A DNA stretch of 64,000 nt from JAAZPT01 sp964544955 (GCA_964544955.1 CAZJEB010000001.1:558001-622000), one strand, 5' to 3'. Positions 33,762-42,928 are shown, counted from the stretch's first letter. Made by a program: numbers and translations. Notes: generated by a model from the sequence alone, not told the origin.

Positions 33762-34873
33762 TTATTTTATAGGAGTTTGCCAATTTAATACACCACTAAG
33801 GTCTATAACCCTTTCAGCAGTTTCATAAATAACAATATCAGGGTTATATTTTTCCATGTATGCGCCAATTTCAGTTCCCTTTATGTTTTGTGTATAAATA
33901 ACATTTTTAAATGTATTGGAATAATATTCCTCACAGGAGTTATAGGGATAATAGGTATCGCTATTTACAAAATAACTATCCCCCATTATTAACAATGTTT
34001 TTTTCACAGGGGCTTGTTCATTATTTGTTATAAAATAAAGTTCTTCTACCTGTTTTTTTGTATAATTTGTTTTCTTTAGATTATATTGAGGAACTTCTTC
34101 ATTTTTATGTATTGTAATATAATGTACAAGGTCAACATTATGGCTTGTAACAACATAATCATTAATATTTAAAAGCGGAATATTAGCATCAAAATTTTTG
34201 TTAAAGTATTCATATATTTTTGAATGACCTAGCCATGCACCATAAGCATTCCAGTGCCCTGCATCAAACAATTTATTGTATGTTGGAGCAATACTTTTCG
34301 CCTTTATCAATAAATCCGCCATGTAAATATTATTAACTTTCAATTTGTTAAGTTCTTCAATAAAACTATCGGCTAAGCTTGGGGTTTTTAATACATTAAT
34401 TGTTTTTGGAAAATATTCTTTATATACTGTTTTTTTATCAGGTACTAAAACATACAAAAATTCTTTACCTTTAGCTTCTACATATTCTTGCATAGCTTTT
34501 ACTGCATTAACATTCCTATTTAATATGGCATCATTGTTATTTAGGCCTTGGTAAGATTTTATATAGCCATCATAAGCAAAAAAACATGGCCATCATCACC
34601 ATACATAAACAAAGGATTTTCAAGCACATTAAAACCCTTGTCAAGCATAGTATTATAAAGCACAAGCATATCATCCCTAAAACCAAGTCTATCAGTTAAA
34701 TAAGCTTCGCCATTTAACCTAACTTCTTTTAATGTTTTAGGGTTAGGCTCTAATGTTCTATTATCCAAATAAGAAATAACATTATCCTTAAAATTTGTGT
34801 TAAAAAGAGGTATAATGATTATAATTGCAAAAACTGCAATAAATATTATATTTTTAAGCTTTTTAGAATTCAT
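33762..34873 (-). pseudogene. AlgJ/AlgX-like (SGNH/DHHW) polysaccharide acetylation protein, interrupted by one frameshift
   Basis: Two frames on the minus strand form one protein of about 370 residues. The first part (34873 to about 34585) has an N-terminal membrane helix and LGFRDDMLVLYN...FMYGDDGHVF. It then enters a seven-A run (plus strand 34578-34584). Adding one base restores FFAYDGYIKSYQGLNNND and continuous reading into the second part, which holds LVPDKKTVYKEYFP, AGHWNAYGAWLGH and LLIMGDSYF (the SGNH-type Asp-Ser and Asn/His motifs). The product would work with the divergent AlgI-like acyltransferase. It may be a phase-variable gene, a slippage-read gene, a true pseudogene, or a sequencing error. 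Confidence 0.8.
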
Positions 34874-34896
34874 ACTAACTCCAATTGTTTTTTAAT

Positions 34897-34925
34897 ATAA
34901 TAGCATATGAACCATTAAAATTCAA
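34897..34925 (-). promoter_or_regulatory. Sigma-A type promoter for the AlgJ-like gene
   Basis: On the minus strand TTGAAT (34920-34925), 17-base spacer, TATTAT (34897-34902). Confidence 0.65.
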
Positions 34926-34934
34926 TTAATAAGC

Positions 34935-34963
34935 TTGACTGTACATAACATTTAATATATATT
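34935..34963 (+). promoter_or_regulatory. Sigma-A type promoter for the AlgI-like gene
   Basis: TTGACT (34935-34940), 17-base spacer, TATATT (34958-34963). It starts only nine bases from the divergent promoter's -35 box. Confidence 0.65.
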
Positions 34964-34990
34964 TCAATTATTAGTTTTGTGGAGGTTAAA

Positions 34991-36418
34991 ATGGTATTCA
35001 GTTCTACCGTTTTTTTATTCGTATTTTTACCCTTTGTTTGCGTGTTCTATTTTATAGTGCCCAAAAACTTAAAAAACTTATTTTTACTAATTTGTAGCCT
35101 TGTTTTTATTGCTTGGGGATCAATTGACTCATTAATAGTAATGTTGGTTTCAATAACCTGTAATTATATTGCAGGCATTGGCCTAGGCTTTTTTAAGGAT
35201 AAACCTAAGCAAAAGAAATTAACCTTGGCATTAGGCGTTATTGTAAATTTAGGCTTATTAATGTATTACAAATATTCCAACCTTGTGGTATATAGGTTTA
35301 TGGATTTAACTGGTATAAAATTTGTATGGCATGATATTATGTTGCCTATAGGTATATCATTTTTTATATTCCAGGGTATGAGCTATGTTATAGATGTTTA
35401 CAGGGGCGATGCTAATGTTCAAAAAAACCCCTTAAACCTTGCCCTTTACATTGCATTGTTCCCCCAGCTTATTGCGGGCCCAATAGTTAGGTATGTTGAT
35501 ATAGAATATCAATTAACAAATAGAACTGAAACCTTGGATAAATTTGCTGGTGGTTTACAAACATTTATAGTAGGTCTATCCAAAAAGATGCTTCTTGCCA
35601 ATACATTAGGCTCAATGGCTGACAAAATTTTTAATAATATGGAGTTTCAAAGTGCTGGAGTTGCATGGTTAGGGGTACTTTGTTATGCTTTACAAATATA
35701 TTATGACTTTTCAGGTTACTCCGATATGGCAATTGGTTTAGGGTCATTATTTGGTTTTAAATTTTTGCAAAACTTCAACTACCCCTATATATCACAAAGT
35801 TTATCTGAATTTTGGCGTAGGTGGCATATAACATTATCAACTTGGTTTAGGGATTATTTATATATACCCCTTGGTGGTAACAGGCGTGGTAACGTTTATG
35901 TTAACTTATTTATTGTTTTTATTTGTACAGGTATATGGCACGGTGCATCAGGTAGATTTTTACTTTGGGGCCTTTGGCACGGAATCTTTTTGGCCATCGA
36001 ACACGCTTATAGAAAAAAGAAAAACATAAAAAAAGGCGAAAAGAAGCACTTTAATCCCTTTGCATGGTTATATACTATACTGGTAGTTGTTTTAGGTTGG
36101 GTATTATTCCGTGCCGATACGCTGGAAGGCGCTATAAATTACTATTGTGTAATGTTTGGAATAAGTGCACCTGAAATTGCAAGGTTCTCTGTTTTTTACT
36201 ATTTAAATTCATATACAATTTTGCTTATTGTTATGGGCATATTAATAGCCTTAAAGATTCCCCAAATTGCTTATTATAAATATGTTGGCAGCAAAGAAAA
36301 ATTAAATAATATGTTTTTAAAATATATTAAACCAATTTCACTTATATTTTTGTTCATTTTGTGTATAGTTTATCTAGTAAATGGAACATTTAATCCCTTT
36401 ATATACTTTAGATTTTAA
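34991..36418 (+). CDS. MBOAT-family O-acyltransferase (AlgI-like)
   Basis: 475 residues with many membrane helices. I set the start at ATG 34991 after GGAGG; a GTG at 34979 would place that site inside the gene. Hallmarks are MVFSSTVFLFVFLPF, YRGDANVQKNPLNLALYIALFPQLIAGPI, NYPYISQSLSEFWRRWHITLSTWFRDYLYIPLGGNRRG, and FICTGIWHGASGRFLLWGLWHG with the catalytic His. The family transfers acyl (usually acetyl) groups to exported polysaccharide through the membrane. The AlgJ/AlgX-like partner is divergent and shares the promoter region. Confidence 0.93.
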   Translation: MVFSSTVFLFVFLPFVCVFYFIVPKNLKNLFLLICSLVFIAWGSIDSLIVMLVSITCNYIAGIGLGFFKDKPKQKKLTLALGVIVNLGLLMYYKYSNLVVYRFMDLTGIKFVWHDIMLPIGISFFIFQGMSYVIDVYRGDANVQKNPLNLALYIALFPQLIAGPIVRYVDIEYQLTNRTETLDKFAGGLQTFIVGLSKKMLLANTLGSMADKIFNNMEFQSAGVAWLGVLCYALQIYYDFSGYSDMAIGLGSLFGFKFLQNFNYPYISQSLSEFWRRWHITLSTWFRDYLYIPLGGNRRGNVYVNLFIVFICTGIWHGASGRFLLWGLWHGIFLAIEHAYRKKKNIKKGEKKHFNPFAWLYTILVVVLGWVLFRADTLEGAINYYCVMFGISAPEIARFSVFYYLNSYTILLIVMGILIALKIPQIAYYKYVGSKEKLNNMFLKYIKPISLIFLFILCIVYLVNGTFNPFIYFRF

Positions 36419-36496
36419 AAACTTGAAACATTGTTAAACTTTAAGTATAATTATTAGTTGTAAGTAGAAAGATTTTTAAATGAAAGAGTGATTGAT

Positions 36497-37804
36497 GTGT
36501 CAAACTTAAAAGAAAAGCTATTAAAAAAAGAAGCAAAACTTGGCGTTGTTGGTTTAGGTTACGTTGGTTTACCTCTAGCTGTAGAAAAAGCTAAAGCTGG
36601 CTATAATGTTATAGGCTTTGATGTTCAACCTAAAAAGGTTGACATGGTTAACAGAGGCGAAAACTACATAGGCGACGTTGTTAACGAAGACTTAGCCGAA
36701 ATTGTAAAAAATGGTTTTCTAAAGGCTACATCAGACTTTGCAGCTATTGGAAATTGTGACTGTATATGTATAGCTGTTCCTACACCATTGGATAGATATC
36801 AACAACCTGATATTAGTTATGTAAAAAGCTCAACAGAGAGTATAGTTCCTTATATGCATAAAGATATGTTAATTGTATTAGAGTCAACAACATATCCTGG
36901 AACAACAGAAGAGCTACTCAAACCCATACTTGAGCAAAGCGGTTTAAAATGTGGCGAAGATTTTTACTTGGCATTTTCACCCGAGCGTGTAGATCCAGGT
37001 AACTTAATATATAAAACAAAAAACACTCCAAAGGTTGTTGGTGGTATAACCCCTGAATGCACAGATATTGCAGCAACAATGTATGAATGTATATTAGAGG
37101 CACCTGTACATAGGGTATCTTCCCCCGCAATTGCTGAAATGGAAAAGATACTTGAAAACACCTACAGGAACATAAATATTGGTTTGGTTAACGAACTTGC
37201 TATGTTAAGCAACAAAATGGGTATAAACATTTGGGAAGTTATTGATGCCGCAAAAACAAAACCCTATGGTTTCCAAGCATTTTATCCTGGCCCTGGTTTA
37301 GGTGGCCACTGCATACCCCTTGACCCATATTATTTATCTTGGAAAGCACGTGAGTTTGGTTTCCATACTTCTATGATAGAGTCATCAATGATGATAAATG
37401 ATAAAATGCCAGAGTATTGTGTAAGTAGAGCAATGCACATATTAAACAACAATAAAAAAGCTATTAATGGTGCTAATGTTCTTGTATTAGGCGTGGCTTA
37501 TAAACAGGATATAGACGATTATAGGGAAAGCCCCGCTGTTGACGTAATTATTGAACTTGAAAAAGTTGGTGCTAATATTAAATATTACGACCCCTACATT
37601 TCAAGTTTTAAGGATAAATCAATAAGCTATACTGGCGAAAAAGAGCTTACAAAAGAGTTGCTTGAAAGCGCAGACCTTGTTATGGTAACAACAGCTCATA
37701 CAAATGTTGATTATAACTTTGTACAAAAACATGCAAAAAATATTTTTGACACAAAGAACGCTTGTAAAAACGTTGCTGATAGAAGCAATATAGAATTATT
37801 ATAA
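36497..37804 (+). CDS. UDP-N-acetyl-sugar 6-dehydrogenase (WbpA/WecC family)
   Basis: 435 residues from GTG 36497 (AAAGAGTG lies upstream; a GTG nine bases earlier is possible). LGVVGLGYVGLPLAVEKAKAGY is the NAD-binding Rossmann motif, followed by the catalytic cysteine loop YPGPGLGGHCIPLDPYYLSW (about residues 255-275) with the nucleophile Cys, and VLGVAYKQDIDDYRESPA. It oxidises UDP-GlcNAc or UDP-ManNAc to the uronic acid. The next gene is the WlbA-type dehydrogenase that continues the route to diamino-uronic acids, so UDP-GlcNAc 6-dehydrogenase is the better guess. Confidence 0.88.
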   Translation: MSNLKEKLLKKEAKLGVVGLGYVGLPLAVEKAKAGYNVIGFDVQPKKVDMVNRGENYIGDVVNEDLAEIVKNGFLKATSDFAAIGNCDCICIAVPTPLDRYQQPDISYVKSSTESIVPYMHKDMLIVLESTTYPGTTEELLKPILEQSGLKCGEDFYLAFSPERVDPGNLIYKTKNTPKVVGGITPECTDIAATMYECILEAPVHRVSSPAIAEMEKILENTYRNINIGLVNELAMLSNKMGINIWEVIDAAKTKPYGFQAFYPGPGLGGHCIPLDPYYLSWKAREFGFHTSMIESSMMINDKMPEYCVSRAMHILNNNKKAINGANVLVLGVAYKQDIDDYRESPAVDVIIELEKVGANIKYYDPYISSFKDKSISYTGEKELTKELLESADLVMVTTAHTNVDYNFVQKHAKNIFDTKNACKNVADRSNIELL

Positions 37805-37821
37805 GAAACGAGATTATAGCT

Positions 37822-38898
37822 ATGAAATACGCCCTTATAGGTTGTGGTAGAATTGCCCCAAATAATATGCAGGCTGCAATAAACAACGGCCTTGATATTG
37901 TTGCCCTTTGTGACATTGTGCCAAGCCAAATGGATGCACTTATAAAGCTATTCAATTTGCCAAATACTGTTAAAAAATATACTACCCATAAAGATATGTT
38001 AGCTAATGAAAGCCTTGATATTGTTGCAATTTCAACCCCAAGTGGAAGTCACGCAGAAATAGCTTTGGATTGCATTGATGCCAATTGTAATTTAATAATT
38101 GAAAAACCCATTGCCCTTTCTATAGAGGATGCTGATAAAATAGTTAAAAAAGCAGCCGAAAAAAATGTTAAAGTTTGTGCTTGCCACCAAAATCGTTTTA
38201 ATAAAGCAATACAAAAAATACATTCTGCAATAGATTCAAAACGCTTTGGGAAAATGTACCACGGTACAGCCCACATTAGATGGAATAGAGGGCAAAATTA
38301 TTACGATCAGGCCCATTGGAGAGGTACTTGGAGCCAAGATGGTGGCGCTTTGATGAACCAATGTATACACAACATAGATTTGTTGCGTTGGATGATGGGC
38401 GATGAAATAGTTGAAGTTTTTGCTTATACCGATAATTTAAACCATAATTATATTGAGGCTGAAGATTTAGGCGTTGCATTAATAAAATTTAAAAATGGAT
38501 CCTACGGTATAATTGAAGGAACAACAAATATTTACCCTAGTAACTTTGAAGAAACCCTTTATTTGTTTGGTGAATATGGCACAGTAAAAGCTGGCGGAAA
38601 ATCCGTAAACAAAATTGAAGCTTGGAACTTTAAAGATGAACACGAGGATCCAAATAAGGTTATGGAAGAAAATTCTGATAATCCGCCAAACGTTTATGGC
38701 TTTGGCCATACCCCACTTTATGCTGATGTTATTGATGCTATAAAGAATAACAGAGCCCCCTTTGTGGATGCAGAAGCAGGCAAAAGAGCTTTAGAACTTG
38801 TATTAGCAATATATAAATCCGCAGCAGAAGGAAAACCTGTAAAATTACCCTTGCACAATTGTTCAACTTTGGATTTTGTGGGAAGATTTAACAAATAA
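37822..38898 (+). CDS. Gfo/Idh/MocA-family UDP-2-acetamido-2-deoxyglucuronate 3-dehydrogenase (WlbA/WbpB-like)
   Basis: 358 residues. An N-terminal Rossmann domain (YALIGCGRIAPNNMQAAI) with the conserved EKPIALS (about residues 97-103), then ACHQNRFNKAIQKI and the QDGGALMNQCIHNIDLLRWMMG segment typical of the WlbA/WbpB group. It would oxidise the C3 position of the nucleotide sugar made by the previous gene. The remaining aminotransferase and acetyltransferase of the pathway are not in the window. Start ATG after AAACGAG. Confidence 0.82.
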   Translation: MKYALIGCGRIAPNNMQAAINNGLDIVALCDIVPSQMDALIKLFNLPNTVKKYTTHKDMLANESLDIVAISTPSGSHAEIALDCIDANCNLIIEKPIALSIEDADKIVKKAAEKNVKVCACHQNRFNKAIQKIHSAIDSKRFGKMYHGTAHIRWNRGQNYYDQAHWRGTWSQDGGALMNQCIHNIDLLRWMMGDEIVEVFAYTDNLNHNYIEAEDLGVALIKFKNGSYGIIEGTTNIYPSNFEETLYLFGEYGTVKAGGKSVNKIEAWNFKDEHEDPNKVMEENSDNPPNVYGFGHTPLYADVIDAIKNNRAPFVDAEAGKRALELVLAIYKSAAEGKPVKLPLHNCSTLDFVGRFNK

Positions 38899-38910
38899 AT
38901 TAAATTTTTC

Positions 38911-38940
38911 TTGACAATGCAATGAATAATTTAGTATACT
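38911..38940 (+). promoter_or_regulatory. Sigma-A type promoter for rpmH
   Basis: Consensus TTGACA (38911-38916), 18-base spacer, TATACT (38935-38940). Confidence 0.75.
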
Positions 38941-38965
38941 TATAAAGCTACTGTGCAAGTGACGT

Positions 38966-38982
38966 GCTACTTGGTAAGTAGC
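38966..38982 (+). promoter_or_regulatory. Hairpin in the rpmH 5' leader
   Basis: GCTACTT-GGT-AAGTAGC, a perfect seven-base stem about 30 bases after the promoter and 32 bases before the rpmH start. A second GCTACT at 38947 could compete for the 3' arm. Possible leader regulation. Confidence 0.4.
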
Positions 38983-39014
38983 CGACTGAATATATAGAAT
39001 TGGAGTGTTTTAAT

Positions 39015-39149
39015 ATGTTTCGTACCTATCAACCAAAAAAGCGTCAACGCAGTAAGGTGCATGGCTTCCGTTCCAGAATGTCTAACAGAAGCGGTCGTGC
39101 AGTTCTAGCAGCTCGTCGTCGTCGTGGTCGCAAAAGATTAACAGTTTAA
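39015..39149 (+). CDS. rpmH: 50S ribosomal protein L34
   Basis: 44 residues, highly basic: MFRTYQPKKRQRSKVHGFRS and RRRRGRKRLTV are the L34 signatures. The GGAG site lies 11 bases before the ATG. First gene of the rpmH-rnpA-yidD-yidC-jag block that in many bacteria is next to dnaA and the origin. Confidence 0.97.
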   Translation: MFRTYQPKKRQRSKVHGFRSRMSNRSGRAVLAARRRRGRKRLTV

Positions 39150-39184
39150 TCATACCATTTAATTTCAAATGCAATTAAATGCTG

Positions 39185-39233
39185 AAGCCTGCTCCTTTTT
39201 GCTTTTGCAACTTACCATGGAGCAGGCTTTTTT
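39185..39233 (+). terminator. Terminator after rpmH
   Basis: AAGCCTGCTCC (39185-39195) and GGAGCAGGCTT (39219-39229) plus T-run, with a 23-base loop. It would let part of the transcripts end before rnpA. Confidence 0.8.
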
Positions 39234-39257
39234 ACTTTAATATTATAGGTGTTATAA

Positions 39258-39593
39258 TTGCAAAAAGAGTATAGGCTTAGGAAAAATTATCAATTTCAAT
39301 ACGTTTATAGGCGTGGTAAAAGCGCTGCTTGCAAGGAATTGGTTTTAATATATGTAAAAGGCAATACCGTAAAGGTTGGTTTTTCCGTTAGCAATAAGCT
39401 TGGTTGTGCAGTTGTAAGGAACAGGGTTAAGCGCAAATTACGCGCTTGCATTAGGCCTATTGTTAATAAAATTAAAAATGGTAGCTATATAATTTTAGCA
39501 AGGAATGCATCAGTTGAAGCTGATTTCGCTAAGTTAAATAAGCAAATTATGTATTTGTTAAAAAAACAAAACCTATTTAAGGAAAATAAGTGA
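39258..39593 (+). CDS. rnpA: Ribonuclease P protein component
   Basis: 111 residues with a TTG start. YRLRKNYQFQYVYRRGKSAACKELV and the RNR motif region SNKLGCAVVRNRVKRKLRACIR are the RnpA signature that binds RNase P RNA and the tRNA leader. Position after rpmH and before yidD is the conserved order. Confidence 0.95.
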   Translation: MQKEYRLRKNYQFQYVYRRGKSAACKELVLIYVKGNTVKVGFSVSNKLGCAVVRNRVKRKLRACIRPIVNKIKNGSYIILARNASVEADFAKLNKQIMYLLKKQNLFKENK

Positions 39594-39600
39594 GATATTT

Positions 39601-39840
39601 ATGAAGTCCATAATATTAAGGCTTCTTAAGTTTTATAAAAAAAGAATATCCGGCAATTTAGGCCCAGCATGTAGATTTGTACCCACATGCAGTGAATACG
39701 CTTATACCGCAGTGGAGCGTTACGGTGCAGCAAAAGGATCATGGATGGGTTTAAAAAGAATTTTACGTTGCAACCCTTTGTGCAAAGGCGGATATGACCC
39801 CGTACCAGAAGATGAATCAATTACATTGAGGAGGAACTAA
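39601..39840 (+). CDS. yidD: Membrane protein insertion efficiency factor YidD
   Basis: 79 residues. FYKKRISGNLGPACRFVPTCSEYAYTAVERYG and LKRILRCNPLCKGGYDPVP hold the three conserved cysteines of YidD. It assists YidC-dependent insertion at the membrane. It starts seven bases after rnpA. Confidence 0.95.
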   Translation: MKSIILRLLKFYKKRISGNLGPACRFVPTCSEYAYTAVERYGAAKGSWMGLKRILRCNPLCKGGYDPVPEDESITLRRN

Positions 39841-39847
39841 CTCTATT

Positions 39848-40837
39848 ATGAATGAATTTTTGGCAGGTGTGTTATCAGGTTTAAACCAATTAACAGGTAA
39901 CTATGGTTTAGCAATAATTTTGTTTACACTAATTATTAGAATTTTGATATTTCCTTTAAACTTGAAAAGCAGATCAAGCATGAGAAAAATGCAAGATTTG
40001 AACCCTAAGTTACAAGCAATACAAAAAAAGTATGCTAACGATAAGGAAAAATTAAACTTAAAAACATCTGAACTATACAAAAAAGAGGGTATCAACCCCC
40101 TATCTGGATGTTTACCAATGTTGCTATCTTTCCCTATACTCATTATCATGTTTGGTGCTATGAGGCAAGTTGCAAACGAACAACTAATATCACAAGTATT
40201 TTCTTTTTTAACAGGTTCACAACCTAACTACGAAGGGTTTTTATGGATTAAAAACCTTTGGATGCCTGATAACCCCTTCTACCCTGCAGCACCAACAACA
40301 GAGTTGTTAAGGGCAATACCTGCTGATTTATGGCAACATAGCTTTAATGCCTTAGGTGCAGAAACCCAAACCCTTATTAATGGCCTTGTACCTGGTTTAG
40401 ACTTCTATCAGCAAGGTGCTATTGAAAACATTATGACCGTATTGCAACAAACACCTGCTTATATTGAAGCAACATCATTGTTGCCAGGTTGGAGCAATAT
40501 TAACTTTGTATTTATGACAGTAAGCGTATACACTCACTTTAATGGTTTGTTTATATTACCAATATTAGCTGCTGTTTCCCAATACTTAACAACAATGCTT
40601 ACACCACAACCTCAACAGCCCGCTGCTGAAGGTCAACCTAACACAGGTAACTTTATGAAGTGGTTTTTCCCCTTGTTTACATTGTTTATTTGTTACAACT
40701 ACAACGCAAGCTTCGCTTTATACTGGGTAGCCGCAAACGTAATTGCTGCTGCTGAAACAGTTATAATGAATAAATACATGGATAATAAAGACAAACAAGA
40801 AAAGGCTATAGCTAACGAGGAGGGCTCTATAAAATGA
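39848..40837 (+). CDS. yidC: Membrane protein insertase YidC/OxaA
   Basis: 329 residues. GNYGLAIILFTLIIRILIFPLNLKS marks the conserved first core helix with the hydrophilic-groove Arg, then QAIQKKYANDKEKLN in the cytoplasmic loop, and GCLPMLLSFPILIIMFGAMRQV. The stop overlaps the jag start by four bases. Inserts membrane proteins with or without SecYEG. There is no lipoprotein signal at the N-terminus, unlike Bacillus SpoIIIJ, and the extracellular loop of about 120 residues is longer than usual. Confidence 0.92.
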   Translation: MNEFLAGVLSGLNQLTGNYGLAIILFTLIIRILIFPLNLKSRSSMRKMQDLNPKLQAIQKKYANDKEKLNLKTSELYKKEGINPLSGCLPMLLSFPILIIMFGAMRQVANEQLISQVFSFLTGSQPNYEGFLWIKNLWMPDNPFYPAAPTTELLRAIPADLWQHSFNALGAETQTLINGLVPGLDFYQQGAIENIMTVLQQTPAYIEATSLLPGWSNINFVFMTVSVYTHFNGLFILPILAAVSQYLTTMLTPQPQQPAAEGQPNTGNFMKWFFPLFTLFICYNYNASFALYWVAANVIAAAETVIMNKYMDNKDKQEKAIANEEGSIK

Positions 40838-41679
40838 TAAATAATAGTACATCAATAGAATCATCTGCAAAAACAGTAGAAGAAGCTATAACTTTAGGCC
40901 TTGAAAAACTTGGCGTTAGCATTGGTGAAGTTGATATAGAAGTACTTGAAGAAGGTAGTAAAGGTTTATTTGGTTTTTTTGGTAGCAAAATGGCAAACGT
41001 TAAGCTTACACTAAAGGATAGCCAAAGCGCAAAGGAAATGCTAAACTCTTTAGATATAAATAAAACACGTGATGCTATACACTCTGACACAAAACACTCA
41101 AAAGAAGTAGCAAAAAACAACAAAATAGCCGAGCAAGAAATGGCTAAGGCCGAAGTTGTTGTTGAAAAGCCTGTTGTTAATACTGTTGCACCTAGCAAAA
41201 ATGAAAAAGAAGATTATATTGTTGGGGATGAAGTTGTTGAACAAACACGCGCTTATGTAAGCCAACTAACAAAAATGATGGGTGTAGATGTTGAAATAAA
41301 CATAACAGTTAAAGATAATAACAATATATTTGTTGATATGCAGGGCGATACATTAGGTATATTGATTGGTAGGCGTGGTGAAACACTTGATGCACTACAA
41401 TATATTACAAGCTTGGCAATTAACAAAAATAAAGAAGGTTTTATAAGGGTATTGTTAGACTCTGAAAATTACAGAGCGAAACGTGAAGAATCTTTAGTTC
41501 GTTTAGCTAATAGAATGGCTAATAGGGCAATTAAAACTGGCCGTCGCGTTGTTATGGAACCAATGAACCCTTATGAAAGGCGCATTTTACACAGTGCTTT
41601 ACAAGGCAATGAAAACGTTACAACCCATAGTGAGGGTGAAGAACCAAGGCGTCATTTGGTTATTACATTAAAAAAATAG
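40834..41679 (+). CDS. jag: RNA-binding protein Jag/KhpB (EloR)
   Basis: 281 residues in three parts: Jag_N (about residues 8-60, KTVEEAITLGLEKLG and KGLFGFFGSK), a KH domain (about 155-215, LGILIGRRGETLDALQYI) and a C-terminal R3H domain (RRVVMEPMNPYERRILHSAL). With KhpA it binds mRNA and affects cell elongation. Overlap with yidC matches the conserved operon. Confidence 0.94.
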   Translation: MINNSTSIESSAKTVEEAITLGLEKLGVSIGEVDIEVLEEGSKGLFGFFGSKMANVKLTLKDSQSAKEMLNSLDINKTRDAIHSDTKHSKEVAKNNKIAEQEMAKAEVVVEKPVVNTVAPSKNEKEDYIVGDEVVEQTRAYVSQLTKMMGVDVEINITVKDNNNIFVDMQGDTLGILIGRRGETLDALQYITSLAINKNKEGFIRVLLDSENYRAKREESLVRLANRMANRAIKTGRRVVMEPMNPYERRILHSALQGNENVTTHSEGEEPRRHLVITLKK

Positions 41680-41685
41680 AAACAG

Positions 41686-41708
41686 GCACCCCTTTGGGGT
41701 GCTTTTTG
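41686..41708 (+). terminator. Terminator after jag
   Basis: GCACCCC-TTT-GGGGTGC followed by five T. Confidence 0.85.
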
Positions 41709-41715
41709 GTAAGTT

Positions 41716-42396
41716 ATGATAAATAAAACAGTTTATAATTTAACAAGTAATAAGGTTGATAAAAATTATAGCTTCGCTATAGTAAGCGACTACCATAATG
41801 CCAAGTATAATGAAATACTCCCCCTTATGGAAGGGGTTGACTGTATACTTATGCCTGGTGATTTAGTTGTACGTTACCAAAAAGGCAAACACACAAGGGT
41901 AAAGGATTTTTTAATTGAGGCTGTAAAAATTGCCCCAACATTTTGTTCTATGGGTAACCATGATTTTAAAACAATTGGTAGAAAATCTTTTATAAAATTA
42001 ATATCATCTGCAGGCGCTACTCCATTAATAGATGAATATATTATATGGAATGGCGTAGTCTTAGGGGCTTGGTACTATAACAATAACGAGGGAATACTAA
42101 ACCGTTTAGATAAAGAGAACGCTTATAAAATACTTATGAGCCATAAGCCCGAGTGGTACTCTAAATATATAAAGGATAAAAACTTTGATTTGGTTATATC
42201 CGGCCATGCTCATGGTGGGCAAATAAGGATATTTAATCAAGGTATATTTTCGCCAGGGCAAGGCTTGTTTCCTAAATATACCCATGGTATTTATTATAAT
42301 AAACTTATTGTAAGCACAGGGGTATCCAACCCTGTACATATGCCCCGCTGGGGAAACCCTAAGGAAGTAATAATATTAAACATAAATAAAAGCTGA
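41716..42396 (+). CDS. Metallophosphoesterase (YkuE/YaeI-like)
   Basis: 226 residues with the calcineurin-like motifs in order: SDYHNAKY (D-x-H), MPGDLV (GD), MGNHD, and SGHAHGGQIRIF (GHxH). The ILSAGVS-equivalent C-terminal VSTGVSNPVHMPRWGNP is typical of the YkuE/YaeI group. Substrates in that group include phospholipid head-group esters and UDP-diacylglucosamine-type molecules; not determined here. Single-gene unit between two terminators. Confidence 0.85.
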   Translation: MINKTVYNLTSNKVDKNYSFAIVSDYHNAKYNEILPLMEGVDCILMPGDLVVRYQKGKHTRVKDFLIEAVKIAPTFCSMGNHDFKTIGRKSFIKLISSAGATPLIDEYIIWNGVVLGAWYYNNNEGILNRLDKENAYKILMSHKPEWYSKYIKDKNFDLVISGHAHGGQIRIFNQGIFSPGQGLFPKYTHGIYYNKLIVSTGVSNPVHMPRWGNPKEVIILNINKS

Positions 42397-42417
42397 ACGT
42401 AATTAGTTCAGCTTTTT
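42388..42417. terminator. Terminator after the phosphoesterase gene
   Basis: AAAGCTGAAC, seven-base loop, GTTCAGCTTT plus T-run; the 5' arm overlaps the stop codon. Confidence 0.8.
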
Positions 42418-42518
42418 ATTATTTATTTTGCGATTGTTTAATTATTTTATTTTCAATTAATGATTGCTCTTTTATTATTTTATATATTATCCTTTTACTA
42501 ATATATTAAATTTTTTTA

Positions 42519-42890
42519 TTATTCTATTTCTTGGAATTTATTTAAAGCTATCGTTGTAAGCTTATCTAAGAGCTCATCATCTTCGATAGGAGAGAAAACT
42601 TCTAATTCTTCATTATCTTCATCCAGTTCAACATCAACCTTCATAATGTAAGCGTCTATTTCAGTTTCTTCACTATCGTGCGCCGCTTCAAGTTTTTCGG
42701 CGTCTAAGGCTTCACCCAGTACAACATATTCTTCACCGTTGTAAAAAAAATACCGAACTACTTGAAGTTTGATTTGGTTACCATCTTCATCCAAACCTTC
42801 GATAAAATTATCATCTTCTAAAAATTCCTGTGAATCCGCAGTACTATTTGTGCTGCGGTCCACAGCGTGTGTTTGATCTTCGTTGTACAT
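42519..42890 (-). CDS. DUF1292-family acidic protein
   Basis: 123 residues, strongly acidic. The DUF1292 core is visible: VVRYFFYNGEEYVVLGEA (about residues 45-62) and AYIMKVDVELDEDNEELEVFSPIEDDELLDKLTTI. Start ATG 42890, after AAAGGGGTGA; a GTG nine bases upstream lies in that site. Function unknown; the family often sits near yrzL and ruvX, absent here. The long leader before it is unusual. Confidence 0.85.
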   Translation of the reverse strand: MYNEDQTHAVDRSTNSTADSQEFLEDDNFIEGLDEDGNQIKLQVVRYFFYNGEEYVVLGEALDAEKLEAAHDSEETEIDAYIMKVDVELDEDNEELEVFSPIEDDELLDKLTTIALNKFQEIE

Positions 42891-42928
42891 TGGAATCACC
42901 CCTTTCAGTATTTAACGGTAAAACCTCC

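Noticed and set aside
36914..37161. Open frames on the minus strand within the UDP-sugar dehydrogenase gene
   Set aside because: They lack ribosome binding sites and lie wholly inside a well-supported gene.
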